A program made the position numbers and the translations under genes. Positions 27,495-35,691 of a stretch of DNA of 64,000 nucleotides are shown piece by piece; position 1 is the first letter of the stretch; each line of letters opens with the position of its first letter. The stretch spans positions 1 to 64,000 of the forward strand of contig CAKPLT010000005.1 of the NCBI GenBank assembly GCA_934167755.1. The letters run 5' to 3'. The notes beneath the pieces are model-generated. The model saw only the letters and a program-made list of their open reading frames with translations. It had not been told where the DNA came from and made no database searches. Source of the stretch: an uncultured Clostridia bacterium (GTDB lineage Bacteria > Bacillota > Clostridia > TANB77 > CAG-508).

Positions 27495-28187
27495 CTACTC
27501 TTTTCTTGGATCTATTTTTTTGACTGCTTCATCAAATCTTCCATATGTACCAGAAGCTTTTTCAATTGCTTCCATTGGATCAATTCCTTTTTTAATATTA
27601 TCCATCATTTTTCCCATATGAACATATTTATAACCGATTATTTGGTCATCTTTATCCAAACCTAATTCAACAATATAACCTTCTGTTAATTGTAAATATC
27701 TTGGTCCTTTTAAAGAACTTGAATAAATTGTTCCTACTTGTGAAGTATGTCCTTTTCCTAAATCTTCAAGCCCTGCTCCTACTGGAAGTCCTCCTTCTGA
27801 AAAAGCTGTTTGAGTTCTACCATATACTATTTGTAAGAATAATTCTCTCATAGCAGTATTTATAGCATCACATACTAAATCTGTATTTAATGCTTCTAGT
27901 ATTGTTTTTCCTGTTAAAATTTCACCTGCCATTGCTGCTGAATGTGTCATTCCTGAACATCCAATTGTTTCAATTAATGCCTCTTGGATTATTCCATCTT
28001 TTACATTTAATGTTAGTTTACATGCTCCTTGTTGTGGTGCACACCATCCAATACCATGTGTTAATCCAGATATATCTTTTATTTCTTTTGCTTTTACCCA
28101 TTTTCCTTCTTCTGGAATTGGTGCTGGTCCATGGTCTACTCCTTTTGCAACACAGCACATATTTTCTAATTCTTTTGAATAAATCAT
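27495..28187 (-). CDS. Iron-sulfur cluster scaffold-like protein
   Basis: 230 residues from ATG 28187, chosen because AAAGGAG is 8 nt upstream (an ATG six codons earlier overlaps the site). It has a NifU/SufU-like core: CKLTLNVKDGIIQEALIETIGCSGMTHSA, with Cys at 11, 12, 49, 56, 77 and 106, so it could hold a metal or cluster. The C-terminal 60 residues (beta strands with GYIVELGLDKDDQIIGY) are an extension beyond classic SufU. Forms an operon with the GGGtGRT protein. Distinct from the real SufU at 58 kb. Confidence 0.78.
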   Translation of the reverse strand: MIYSKELENMCCVAKGVDHGPAPIPEEGKWVKAKEIKDISGLTHGIGWCAPQQGACKLTLNVKDGIIQEALIETIGCSGMTHSAAMAGEILTGKTILEALNTDLVCDAINTAMRELFLQIVYGRTQTAFSEGGLPVGAGLEDLGKGHTSQVGTIYSSSLKGPRYLQLTEGYIVELGLDKDDQIIGYKYVHMGKMMDNIKKGIDPMEAIEKASGTYGRFDEAVKKIDPRKE

Positions 28188-28201
28188 TTTTATTGCTCCT
28201 T

Positions 28202-28876
28202 TCATTTATTACATAATATTTGATTTTTTACTTTTTGCGTTTCTTGATTTGTAGCTATATATGCTACTTTCTGTGTTTTTTTAAAATCCGTTGTTTCATA
28301 TGTTACAACATTTGTCTGTCTTTTTTGGTAAATTCCAGTGTCATATTCTTCGTCTTTTTTTCTACTAAATTTCCTGTTTTTTAAATATTCTTCCAACGCC
28401 TTTTTTTCTTTTTTACTATGTGGCTCTATATTTAAATATTTATTTCTCCAATATATATGATGATTATAATATGCTTCTTCTCCTCCTAATATATTATCAT
28501 AATTATATTCAACTTTAAACCTATTATTTTTTATTGATATTGTTATATTAGACCACACTTTTTGCTTTGTTCTTGCAAATTCATCTCTAAGCAATTTTAT
28601 TTCATCATATAATATTTCAACCAATTTCATATATTCTGATTCTTCAATATCATATTTTGTTGGAACTTCATATACATTTATAAATTTTCGTTTAAATATT
28701 CCTTTTGGCATAAAATAAAAATACATTTCTCCTGTTTGAACTTTTCCAAATCTATCTATTATTGATGCATAAAGGTATAATTCATCCCATTTTCCAGGTA
28801 CTGCATAAAATATTCTTTTTTGTATTTCTTTGTATATTTCCTTTATTCTATTTGTATTATTTAACAATTTTTTCAC
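28202..28876 (-). CDS. YezG/DUF600-like immunity-type protein
   Basis: 224 residues. The first 140 match the look of the YezG/DUF600 family: an early helix (RIKEIYKEIQKRI), then VPGKWDELYLYA, a strand-rich FYFMPKG section, and W-S-N-I-T followed by FKVEYNYDN. In that family YezG is the antitoxin of the LXG toxin YeeF. The tail (about 150-224) is basic and Thr/Gln-rich and not part of the family. No toxin gene is adjacent. It begins 3 nt after gpmI with a GTG, or a TTG better spaced from AAAGG. Confidence 0.6.
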   Translation of the reverse strand: MKKLLNNTNRIKEIYKEIQKRIFYAVPGKWDELYLYASIIDRFGKVQTGEMYFYFMPKGIFKRKFINVYEVPTKYDIEESEYMKLVEILYDEIKLLRDEFARTKQKVWSNITISIKNNRFKVEYNYDNILGGEEAYYNHHIYWRNKYLNIEPHSKKEKKALEEYLKNRKFSRKKDEEYDTGIYQKRQTNVVTYETTDFKKTQKVAYIATNQETQKVKNQILCNK

Positions 28877-28879
28877 CCT

Positions 28880-30412
28880 TTATTTTATAAGAATACTTTC
28901 TCCTGTCATTTCTTCTGGTTTTTCTAATCCTAATATATCTAACATTGTTGGTGCTAAATCTGCAAGTTTACCTTCTTTTATTTTTAATTTTTCATTTTTG
29001 GTTACTAAAATAAGTGGTACAGGATTTGTTGTATGTGCTGTATGTGGGTCTCCTGTTTTATAATCTATCATTTGTTCACAGTTTCCATGGTCAGCTGTTA
29101 TTAACATTGTTCCACTATGCGCAAGCATTGCATCTACAACTTTTCCTACACATTCATCTATTGTTTCTACAGCTTTTATAGCTGCTGGTAAACTTCCTGT
29201 ATGACCTACCATATCTGGATTTGCATAATTTAATATTATTGCATTATATTTGTCTGAATTTATTGCTTCTATAACCTTTTCTGTTACTTCGCGTGCACTC
29301 ATTTCTGGTTGTAAATCATATGTTGCAACTTTTGGTGATGGTACTAATATTCTATCTTCACCAGGATATTGTTTTTCTTCTCCTCCATTAAAGAAGAATG
29401 TAACATGTGCATATTTTTCAGTTTCGGCAATACGCAATTGTTTTAATCCATGTTTACTAATAACTTCTCCAAATGTGTTTACTAATGGTTCTTTTTTAAA
29501 TGCAATTTTTACATTTGGCATTGTTTCATCATAATTTGTAAAACATACAAAATATGTTTGCATTTTTTTAGTCTCAAAGCCATCAAATTTAGGATCTACT
29601 ATTGCTCTGGTTATTTCTCTTGCTCTATCAGGTCTGAAATTAAAAAATATTACAGAATCATGTTCTCCAATTGTTGCTATAGGTGTCTCACCATTACATA
29701 TTACAGTTGGTTCAACAAATTCATCAAATACTTCTTTTTGATATGAATCTTCTATTGCTATTGTTGCAGTAGAAGATTTATTTCCATCTCCATTTACAAG
29801 TGCGTCATAGCATTTTTTAACTCTTTCCCATCTTTTATCTCTATCCATTGCATAATATCTTCCTGATATACTTGCAATTTTTCCGATTCCTTTTTCTTTC
29901 ATCTTTTCTTCTAATTCTGTTATATATCCTTCTGCAGATGCAGGTGGTGTATCTCTTCCGTCTAAAAAACAATGTACATATACATTTTCAAAGTCTCTTC
30001 TTTTGGCCATTTCTAATAATCCATATAAATGGCGTATATGGCTATGAACTCCACCATCTGATACAAGTCCTAATATATGCAATTTTGAATTGTATTTTTT
30101 ACAATTTTCAATTGCTTCAATAAATTCTGGAATTGCAAAAAAATCGCCATCTTCTATTGTTTTTGTTATTTTTGTTAATTCTTGATATACAATTCTTCCT
30201 GCTCCTATATTTGTGTGTCCTACTTCTGAATTTCCCATTTGTCCATCTGGTAATCCTACTTTTAGTCCACTTGTATAAATTTTTGTTGTTTGATATTTTT
30301 TCATTAGTTTGTCTATATTAGGTGTATTTGCCTGTTTTACTGCATTTCCATCAGACTTTTCGTTTATTCCAAATCCATCTAATATCATTAGCATGATTGG
30401 TTTTGTCTCCAT
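28880..30412 (-). CDS. gpmI: 2,3-bisphosphoglycerate-independent phosphoglycerate mutase
   Basis: Manganese-dependent mutase of the alkaline-phosphatase fold. 510 residues from ATG 30412, with AAAGGA 9 nt upstream. Metal Asp12 (LDGFG), catalytic Ser62 in GQMGNSEVGH, and the C-terminal metal-binding TADHGN. Last glycolytic gene of the gap operon. The window also has gpmA, so both mutase forms coexist. Confidence 0.96.
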   Translation of the reverse strand: METKPIMLMILDGFGINEKSDGNAVKQANTPNIDKLMKKYQTTKIYTSGLKVGLPDGQMGNSEVGHTNIGAGRIVYQELTKITKTIEDGDFFAIPEFIEAIENCKKYNSKLHILGLVSDGGVHSHIRHLYGLLEMAKRRDFENVYVHCFLDGRDTPPASAEGYITELEEKMKEKGIGKIASISGRYYAMDRDKRWERVKKCYDALVNGDGNKSSTATIAIEDSYQKEVFDEFVEPTVICNGETPIATIGEHDSVIFFNFRPDRAREITRAIVDPKFDGFETKKMQTYFVCFTNYDETMPNVKIAFKKEPLVNTFGEVISKHGLKQLRIAETEKYAHVTFFFNGGEEKQYPGEDRILVPSPKVATYDLQPEMSAREVTEKVIEAINSDKYNAIILNYANPDMVGHTGSLPAAIKAVETIDECVGKVVDAMLAHSGTMLITADHGNCEQMIDYKTGDPHTAHTTNPVPLILVTKNEKLKIKEGKLADLAPTMLDILGLEKPEEMTGESILIK

Positions 30413-30461
30413 TTTCCACATTCCTTTCTATTTTGAAAAAAGATATATTTTTTCAAAAATA

Positions 30462-31214
30462 TTATTTTGCAAAATTCACTATTTTTGAGAACTCATCAAC
30501 TTTTAAACTTGCTCCTCCAACTAAGCCTCCGTCAATGTCTGACATTTCAAATAATTCTTTTGCATTGGATGATTTTACACTTCCTCCGTACTGTATTATA
30601 ACTCCTTCTGCCACATTTTGTCCATATATTTCTGTTAATTTTTTTCTAATTTGGATAATTGTTGTATTGGCATCTTCTTTTGTTGCAGTTTTTCCCGTTC
30701 CAATTGCCCATATAGGTTCATATGCAACTATAATTTTATCTAAATCTTTTGCCTCAATTCCTTCAAATGCTTTTTCTATTTGATTTGTTACGATTTTTTC
30801 TGTTTCTCCTGCTTCTCTTTGCTCTAATGTTTCTCCAACGCATACAATTGGTTTTAACCCATTTGTAAGTGCTGATTTAATTTTTTTATTAACAGTTTCA
30901 TCTGTTTCTGAAAAATATTGTCTTCTTTCAGAATGTCCTATTATTACATATTCAACACCTATTGATCTTAACATTTGTCCTGAAACTTCACCTGTATATG
31001 CGCCTTTTTCTTCCCAATGCATATTTTGTGCACCTATTTTAATATTTGTTCCTTGCACATTTAATAATGCATAAAATAAGTCAGTATATGGGACACATAA
31101 AATAACATCATTTTTCGTATCTTTAACAAGAGGTGTTAGTTCTTGTATAAAATCTATAGCTTCATTTGGGAGCATATTCATCTTCCAATTCCCAGCGATT
31201 ACTTTTCTTCTCAT
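30462..31214 (-). CDS. tpiA: Triosephosphate isomerase
   Basis: Interconverts DHAP and glyceraldehyde-3-phosphate. 250 residues: AGNWKMN (Asn9, Lys11), catalytic His94 in IIGHSERRQYF, catalytic Glu166 in VAYEPIWAIGTG and phosphate-binding YGGSVK and GGLVGGASL. AGGAGG before the ATG. Lies between a NUDIX gene and gpmI. Confidence 0.96.
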   Translation of the reverse strand: MRRKVIAGNWKMNMLPNEAIDFIQELTPLVKDTKNDVILCVPYTDLFYALLNVQGTNIKIGAQNMHWEEKGAYTGEVSGQMLRSIGVEYVIIGHSERRQYFSETDETVNKKIKSALTNGLKPIVCVGETLEQREAGETEKIVTNQIEKAFEGIEAKDLDKIIVAYEPIWAIGTGKTATKEDANTTIIQIRKKLTEIYGQNVAEGVIIQYGGSVKSSNAKELFEMSDIDGGLVGGASLKVDEFSKIVNFAK

Positions 31215-31241
31215 TTTCTGCCTCCTATAATTTAACTCTTC

Positions 31242-31802
31242 TCATCTTTCTATGTTTTGATTTATTTTTCTTCCATCTCTAATATTTCTTACATTTTGAA
31301 AAATTTCTTCATAATCGAAATTTTTAGGAAATCTAGTTCTTCCACTTTTTATTAATTGAAAAGCTTCTTCTAAAGGTAGCCAAACAATTTTCTCAATTTC
31401 TTCTTTTTGTATAACCACCTTAGAAGAATTTCTTTTTAAGCAATACATTGTTCCTAAAAAGTTTAATATTTTGCCTGAACTTTCTATCTGAAATTTAAGA
31501 TCATCTTGTGAAACCTTTATCACATTCATTGCTTCTTCTAAACTAATTCCAAGTTCTTCTCCAAGCTCTCTTATCATTGCCTGTGTTTGCGTTTCGTTTA
31601 TATCTATATGTCCTGAGCATAAATCTAATTGTCCAGGGTTAATACCTTTATTTACTCTTTTTTCAATAAGAACTTCATCTTTTTCATTTAGAACAAAACA
31701 TGTTACTGCTTTTAACCATGTATCACTTTTTATAGTCATTTCATCTTTTTTATTAATTTCATCTATTATTTTTCCATTTTCATTATAAACATTATACTTC
31801 AT
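31242..31802 (-). CDS. NUDIX hydrolase
   Basis: 186 residues from ATG 31802, chosen because AAAGGA is about 11 nt upstream. The longer frame to 31934 would read through the pgk stop and a triplicated GGGACACCC repeat, so its first 44 codons are probably not translated. NUDIX box GHIDINETQTQAMIRELGEE-LGI fits GX5EX7REUXEEXGU. Preceding text LDLCSGHID and trailing beta segments resemble isopentenyl-diphosphate isomerase-like NUDIX proteins, but I do not assign a substrate. Inserted between pgk and tpiA. Confidence 0.85.
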   Translation of the reverse strand: MKYNVYNENGKIIDEINKKDEMTIKSDTWLKAVTCFVLNEKDEVLIEKRVNKGINPGQLDLCSGHIDINETQTQAMIRELGEELGISLEEAMNVIKVSQDDLKFQIESSGKILNFLGTMYCLKRNSSKVVIQKEEIEKIVWLPLEEAFQLIKSGRTRFPKNFDYEEIFQNVRNIRDGRKINQNIER

Positions 31803-31808
31803 TAATTT

Positions 31809-31912
31809 TAACATCCTTTTACCAATGGGGACACCCATTGTCATATTTCTTTGTAAAGGGTGTCCCCTCTGGTAATTTTTTTTACCATTTAAGGGTGTCC
31901 CTACTGGTAAAT
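31809..31912. repeat. Triplicated GGGACACCC motif between pgk and nudix
   Basis: Minus-strand copies: TTACCAGTAGGGACACCCTT, TTACCAGAGGGGACACCCTT, and a third, inverted GGGTGTCCCCATTGGTAA. They sit in about 100 nt just after the pgk stop. They account for the spurious N-terminal extension of the NUDIX frame. Confidence 0.75.
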
Positions 31913-33096
31913 TATTTGTTTTGTAGACATTCAATTCCTGGTAATTTCTTTCCTTCTAAGAATTCTAAAGAAGCTCCTCCACCAGTTGAAATATGTGTCA
32001 TCTTATCTGCTAATCCTGCTTTTTCAACAGCTGCAGCTGAGTCTCCACCGCCTATTATTGTTGTTGCATCTATTTCTGCTAATGCATATGCTATTGCATT
32101 TGTTCCAATTGCAAATTGGTCAAATTCAAATAGTCCTAAAGGTCCATTCCATACAACTGTTTTTGCTGTTTTTAACTCGTTTTTGAACATTTCTATTGTT
32201 TTTTCTCCAATATCAAATCCTTCCCAACCTTCTGGAATTTCTGTCCATACTACTGTTTTACTTTCTGTATCTGGTTTGAATTCTTTTCCAATTTTTGTAT
32301 CTACTGGTAACATTAGTTTTACACCTTTGTTTTTAGCTTTTTCTATTAAATTTAATGCTAATTCACATTTGTCTGGTTCACACAAAGAATTTCCAACTTC
32401 ATATCCTTGTGCTTTAAAGAATGTATATGCCATTCCTCCGCCTATCATTAATGTGTCTACTTTTTCTAGTAAACTATCTATTACGCCTATTTTGTCTGAT
32501 ACTTTTGCTCCACCAAGTATTGCAACAAATGGTCTTTCTGGATTATTTAATGCATCTCCTAAGAATTTTAATTCTTTTTCTATTAAAAATCCTGATACAG
32601 ATGGTAAATAGTGTGATATTCCTTCTGTTGAAGCATGTGCTCTGTGTGCTGTTCCAAAAGCATCATTTACAAATACTTCTGCCATACTTGCTAATTCTTT
32701 TGCAAATTCTGGATCATTGTCTGTTTCCTCTCTATGGAATCTCACATTTTCAAGTAACATTACTTGTCCTTCTTGTAAATTTGCAGCTAATGATTTTGCA
32801 CTTTCTCCAATAACATCTTTTGCCATTAAAACTTTTTGGCCTAATTGTTTTGAAAGTTCTTCCGCAACTGGTGCTAATGAGAATTCTGTTTTAACTTCTC
32901 CCTTTGGTCTTCCTAAGTGTGAAGCTAATATAACTTTACAATTTTGTTCAATTAAATATTTAATTGTTGGTAATGCTGCAACGATTCTTCTGTTATCTGT
33001 AATTTTTTGATTTTCGTCCATTGGAACATTAAAGTCACATCTTACAAATACTTTTTTTCCTTTTAAATCTATATCTTTTACTGTCTTTTTACTCAT
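31912..33096 (-). CDS. pgk: Phosphoglycerate kinase
   Basis: Makes ATP from 1,3-bisphosphoglycerate. 394 residues, typical. FVRCDFNVPMDENQ (family signature), hinge and nucleotide loop LGGAKVSDKIGVI, and terminal GGGDSAAAVEKAGL and STGGGASLEFLEG. Start after AAAGGATGAGTTATAAAA. Second gene of the gap operon; separated from gap by a 153-nt spacer holding two palindromes and a terminator. Confidence 0.97.
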   Translation of the reverse strand: MSKKTVKDIDLKGKKVFVRCDFNVPMDENQKITDNRRIVAALPTIKYLIEQNCKVILASHLGRPKGEVKTEFSLAPVAEELSKQLGQKVLMAKDVIGESAKSLAANLQEGQVMLLENVRFHREETDNDPEFAKELASMAEVFVNDAFGTAHRAHASTEGISHYLPSVSGFLIEKELKFLGDALNNPERPFVAILGGAKVSDKIGVIDSLLEKVDTLMIGGGMAYTFFKAQGYEVGNSLCEPDKCELALNLIEKAKNKGVKLMLPVDTKIGKEFKPDTESKTVVWTEIPEGWEGFDIGEKTIEMFKNELKTAKTVVWNGPLGLFEFDQFAIGTNAIAYALAEIDATTIIGGGDSAAAVEKAGLADKMTHISTGGGASLEFLEGKKLPGIECLQNK

Positions 33097-33120
33097 TTTT
33101 ATAACTCATCCTTTCTTTTT

Positions 33121-33196
33121 GGGCAAACATGTACCCGGTACAAAATTTCCCTTTATATCGTATCGGGCAAAAGTGTACCGGGTACATTCTTGCCCT
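33121..33196. repeat. Tandem GGGCAA...TTGCCC palindromes between gap and pgk
   Basis: Two 31-nt imperfect palindromes at 33121-33151 and 33166-33196. Each has a TGTACC-GGTACA core inside GGGCAA / TTGCCC-type arms (the first uses TTTCCC on one side). They resemble operator half-sites or REP-type hairpins. The ACCGGGTACA core recurs in the rfbC-rfbB spacer. Confidence 0.75.
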
Positions 33197-33209
33197 TTTT
33201 TAAATGACT

Positions 33210-33241
33210 AAAAGGCTAGAGGCTAGAAAGCCACTAACCTT
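33210..33241 (-). terminator. Terminator-like hairpin after gap
   Basis: Stem AAGGTTAGTGGC / AGCCTCTAGCCTT followed on the minus strand by TTTTAGTC and, farther on, AAAAAAGG. It could attenuate transcription from gap into pgk, a common way to make more GAPDH than the rest. Confidence 0.6.
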
Positions 33242-33249
33242 AAAGCATA

Positions 33250-34260
33250 TTATTGATGGTCAACTGATGACATATAGCATGCTAAGTCAACTAATTTGTT
33301 TGAATATCCCCATTCGTTGTCATACCAAGCTACTAATTTAACAAATGTATCTGTTAACATTATTCCTGCTGATGCATCAAATATTGATGTATGCATATCT
33401 GAAATAAAGTCTGATGAAACTACAGCTTCGTCTGTATATTCCATTATTCCTTTCATTTCGTTTTCTGTTGCTCTTTTAACAGCTGCACATATTTCTTCAT
33501 ATGATGTTGGTCTTTCTAAGTTAACTGTTAAGTCAACAACTGAAACATCAACAGTTGGAACTCTGAATGACATTCCTGTTAATTTTCCATTTAATGATGG
33601 AATAACTTTTCCTACTGCTTTTGCAGCTCCTGTAGATGATGGGATGATATTAGCTGCTGCCGCACGTCCACCTCTCCAGTCTTTTTTAGAAGCTCCATCA
33701 ACTGTTTTTTGTGTTGCTGTTGTAGAATGAACAGTTGTCATAAGCCCTTCTTTTATTCCAAAATTATCATTTATTACTTTTGCAAGTGGTGCTAAACAGT
33801 TTGTTGTACATGATGCATTAGATACGATATTCATATCTGATGTATATGTTGTGTTGTTTACTCCCATTACAAACATTGGTGCATCTTTTGATGGTGCACT
33901 TATTAATACTTTTTTAGCTCCAGCATCTAAGTGTGCTTGTGCTTTTTCCATTGTTGTGAATACTCCTGAACATTCTAGAACATATTCTACTCCTAGTTCT
34001 CCCCAAGGAATGTTCTTTGGATCCATTTCATTATATACTTTTATTGTTCTTCCATTTACTACTAAATTTCCATCTTTTTCTTCTACTGTTCCGTTGAATC
34101 TTCCATGTACAGTATCAAATTTTGTCATATATGCCATATAGTCTGCTGCTACAAATGGGTCATTTACTGCTACGACTTCTACCTCCTCTTTTCCTAATGC
34201 TGCTTGAAATGCTAACTTTCCGATTCTTCCGAATCCGTTAATTCCTACTTTTACTGACAT
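33250..34260 (-). CDS. gap: Glyceraldehyde-3-phosphate dehydrogenase
   Basis: NAD-dependent oxidative phosphorylation of glyceraldehyde-3-phosphate. 336 residues. NAD fold GINGFGRIGKLAF, catalytic Cys151 in SNASCTTNCLAP, and the closing WYDNEWGYSNKLVDL. AGGAGG before the ATG. First gene of the operon gap-pgk-nudix-tpiA-gpmI, behind the promoter at 34337-34365. Confidence 0.97.
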   Translation of the reverse strand: MSVKVGINGFGRIGKLAFQAALGKEEVEVVAVNDPFVAADYMAYMTKFDTVHGRFNGTVEEKDGNLVVNGRTIKVYNEMDPKNIPWGELGVEYVLECSGVFTTMEKAQAHLDAGAKKVLISAPSKDAPMFVMGVNNTTYTSDMNIVSNASCTTNCLAPLAKVINDNFGIKEGLMTTVHSTTATQKTVDGASKKDWRGGRAAAANIIPSSTGAAKAVGKVIPSLNGKLTGMSFRVPTVDVSVVDLTVNLERPTSYEEICAAVKRATENEMKGIMEYTDEAVVSSDFISDMHTSIFDASAGIMLTDTFVKLVAWYDNEWGYSNKLVDLACYMSSVDHQ

Positions 34261-34336
34261 AAAAATTTCCTCCTTCTTGTAGGGACATCTTGTCCTCTGA
34301 CTACAATTTTATAATTTGCCTTTTACAGCCATCCTC

Positions 34337-34365
34337 ATTCTATAACAAATCATTTTACATTTCAA
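34337..34365 (-). promoter_or_regulatory. Promoter of the gap operon
   Basis: Minus-strand TTGAAA (34360-34365), 17-nt spacer, TAGAAT (34337-34342). The 5' leader then holds a short hairpin (TTGTAG..GGAC / GTCC-CTACAA, about 34278-34306) close to the gap ribosome site. No CggR gene is nearby. Confidence 0.65.
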
Positions 34366-34381
34366 GTATTATTCTGAAATT

Positions 34382-34819
34382 TTATAGATATTTTTTCAAT
34401 GTTTCTACACTATCTTCTTGCATAACAACAAAATCGTTTAAAATTTGCTTAACTTGGTTATCAATACTAGGATTATTATTAAGAAGCCTTCTTCCTTCAA
34501 TAATTCCCATATTTGTGCCTTGCATAAGTAATTCTGATATTTTTGAATTACTTTGGTCTGTCATTGTTTTCATATTTATTCCATACCAAGTCATCATCTT
34601 TGTCATTGCATTTGTTTCGTGTGGTTTTTTTTGAGTTGTATATTCAGTATATATACTATCAACTCTATTGGCAATATCTTTATATTTACCATATTCTACA
34701 TCAAGTACCTTTTTAAATCTTTCATCACCCACTCTTGCTGAAACAAAATGGATAGCATCCATTCCCATTGTTGTTCCTTTATTTACTTCGTCTAAAACTT
34801 TAACATTAATATCTTCCAT
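34382..34819 (-). CDS. Small four-helix protein, DUF2383/ferritin-like appearance
   Basis: 145 residues, all helical in appearance, with three amphipathic stretches: VKVLDEVNKGTTMGMDAIHF, DVEYGKYKDIANRVDSIY and the middle TKMMTWYGINMKTMTDQ / GTNMGIIEGRRLLNN. I recognise this as a protein type common in clostridia; a ferritin-like bundle is inferred, without a clear di-iron motif, and its role is unknown. AAGGAGG before the ATG. Divergent from sigK. Confidence 0.7.
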   Translation of the reverse strand: MEDINVKVLDEVNKGTTMGMDAIHFVSARVGDERFKKVLDVEYGKYKDIANRVDSIYTEYTTQKKPHETNAMTKMMTWYGINMKTMTDQSNSKISELLMQGTNMGIIEGRRLLNNNPSIDNQVKQILNDFVVMQEDSVETLKKYL

Positions 34820-34942
34820 TTTCTAACCTCCTTTACCATATTATGACATTTATAATTTTTTTTATTCAAAACTATAAATGGTCAGGCACTTTTATTTTTC
34901 TTAAACATATAATTTTAGTATGAGAAAAATGGAGGTGCTTAT

Positions 34943-35645
34943 ATGTTTTCTGCACTCTGCATAAGTGGTTTTTTGCAGTTCTTACAAACTGCAGTTTTTA
35001 CAGTTGGATATATTTCAGGAGTACAGCTCTTTCCTGAACCTTTAAGTTCAGAAGAAGAACATATGTATCTTGAAAAATTAAGTACAGGTGATGAAGATGC
35101 TAGAAATATACTTATTGAAAGAAATTTAAGATTAGTTGCACATGTTTGTAAAAAATATAGTAATTCTAATGTTGACCAAGATGATTTAATTTCTATCCGG
35201 TACCATTGGTCTAATAAAAGGTATCAATAGCTTTAAGCCCGAAAGAGGTGCACGTTTATCTACATATGTTTCTCGCTGTATTGATAATGAAATTCTTATG
35301 CATTTTAGAGCCACAAAAAAATTGAATAATGAAGTTTACTTAAATGAACCTATTGGTAAAGATAAAGATGATAATGTTGTAACTTTACAAGAGGTTCTTG
35401 AAAATGATGAACGTAGTGTTGAAGATTCTGTTGATTTAAAAATGAAGGTTAAATTATTATATGAAAAAATGAAAAGTATTTTAAAAAATAGAGAACGCAC
35501 TATATTAGAACTTCGTTTTGGTCTTGATGGTCATAAACCTAAAACTCAAATTGAAATTGCTGAACAAATGGGTATTTCCCGTTCTTATGTTTCTCGTATT
35601 GAGACAAAGGCTATTAGTAAGTTAGCAAAAGAAATAAAAGAATAA
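34943..35645 (+). pseudogene. sigK: Sporulation sigma factor sigma-K, interrupted by a +1 frameshift
   Basis: Mother-cell RNA polymerase sigma factor for late sporulation. Residues 1-20 form the membrane-associated pro-sequence removed by SpoIVFB; then LSSEEEHMYLEKLSTGDEDARN and NLRLVAHVCKKYSN (regions 1.2/2). After DDLISI at 35180-35197 the frame is lost: one extra C in ATCCGGTACC (35197/35198). Dropping it restores GTIGLIKGI, as in every sigma-K, and continues through region 4 (IEIAEQMGISRSYVSRIET) to 35645, about 234 residues. As read, only 95 residues are made from the first start. No skin-type prophage or recombinase lies in the gene. GGAGG before the ATG. Confidence 0.85.
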
Positions 35646-35691
35646 AAAAGAATGCAACAATACTTCTAAAAGTATGTTGTATTCTTTTTTG
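35646..35691. terminator. Terminator after sigK
   Basis: Long hairpin AAAAAGAATGCAACAATAC / GTATGTTGTATTCTTTTTT directly after the sigK stop and before the convergent anti-sigma gene stop. Confidence 0.85.

Noticed and set aside
31802..31934. N-terminal extension of the NUDIX protein
   Set aside because: It is encoded by repeat units and overlaps the pgk stop; the inner ATG has the ribosome site.
34943..35645. Skin-type recombination in sigK
   Set aside because: No recombinase or large insert; the two parts are 1 nt out of frame within 30 nt.
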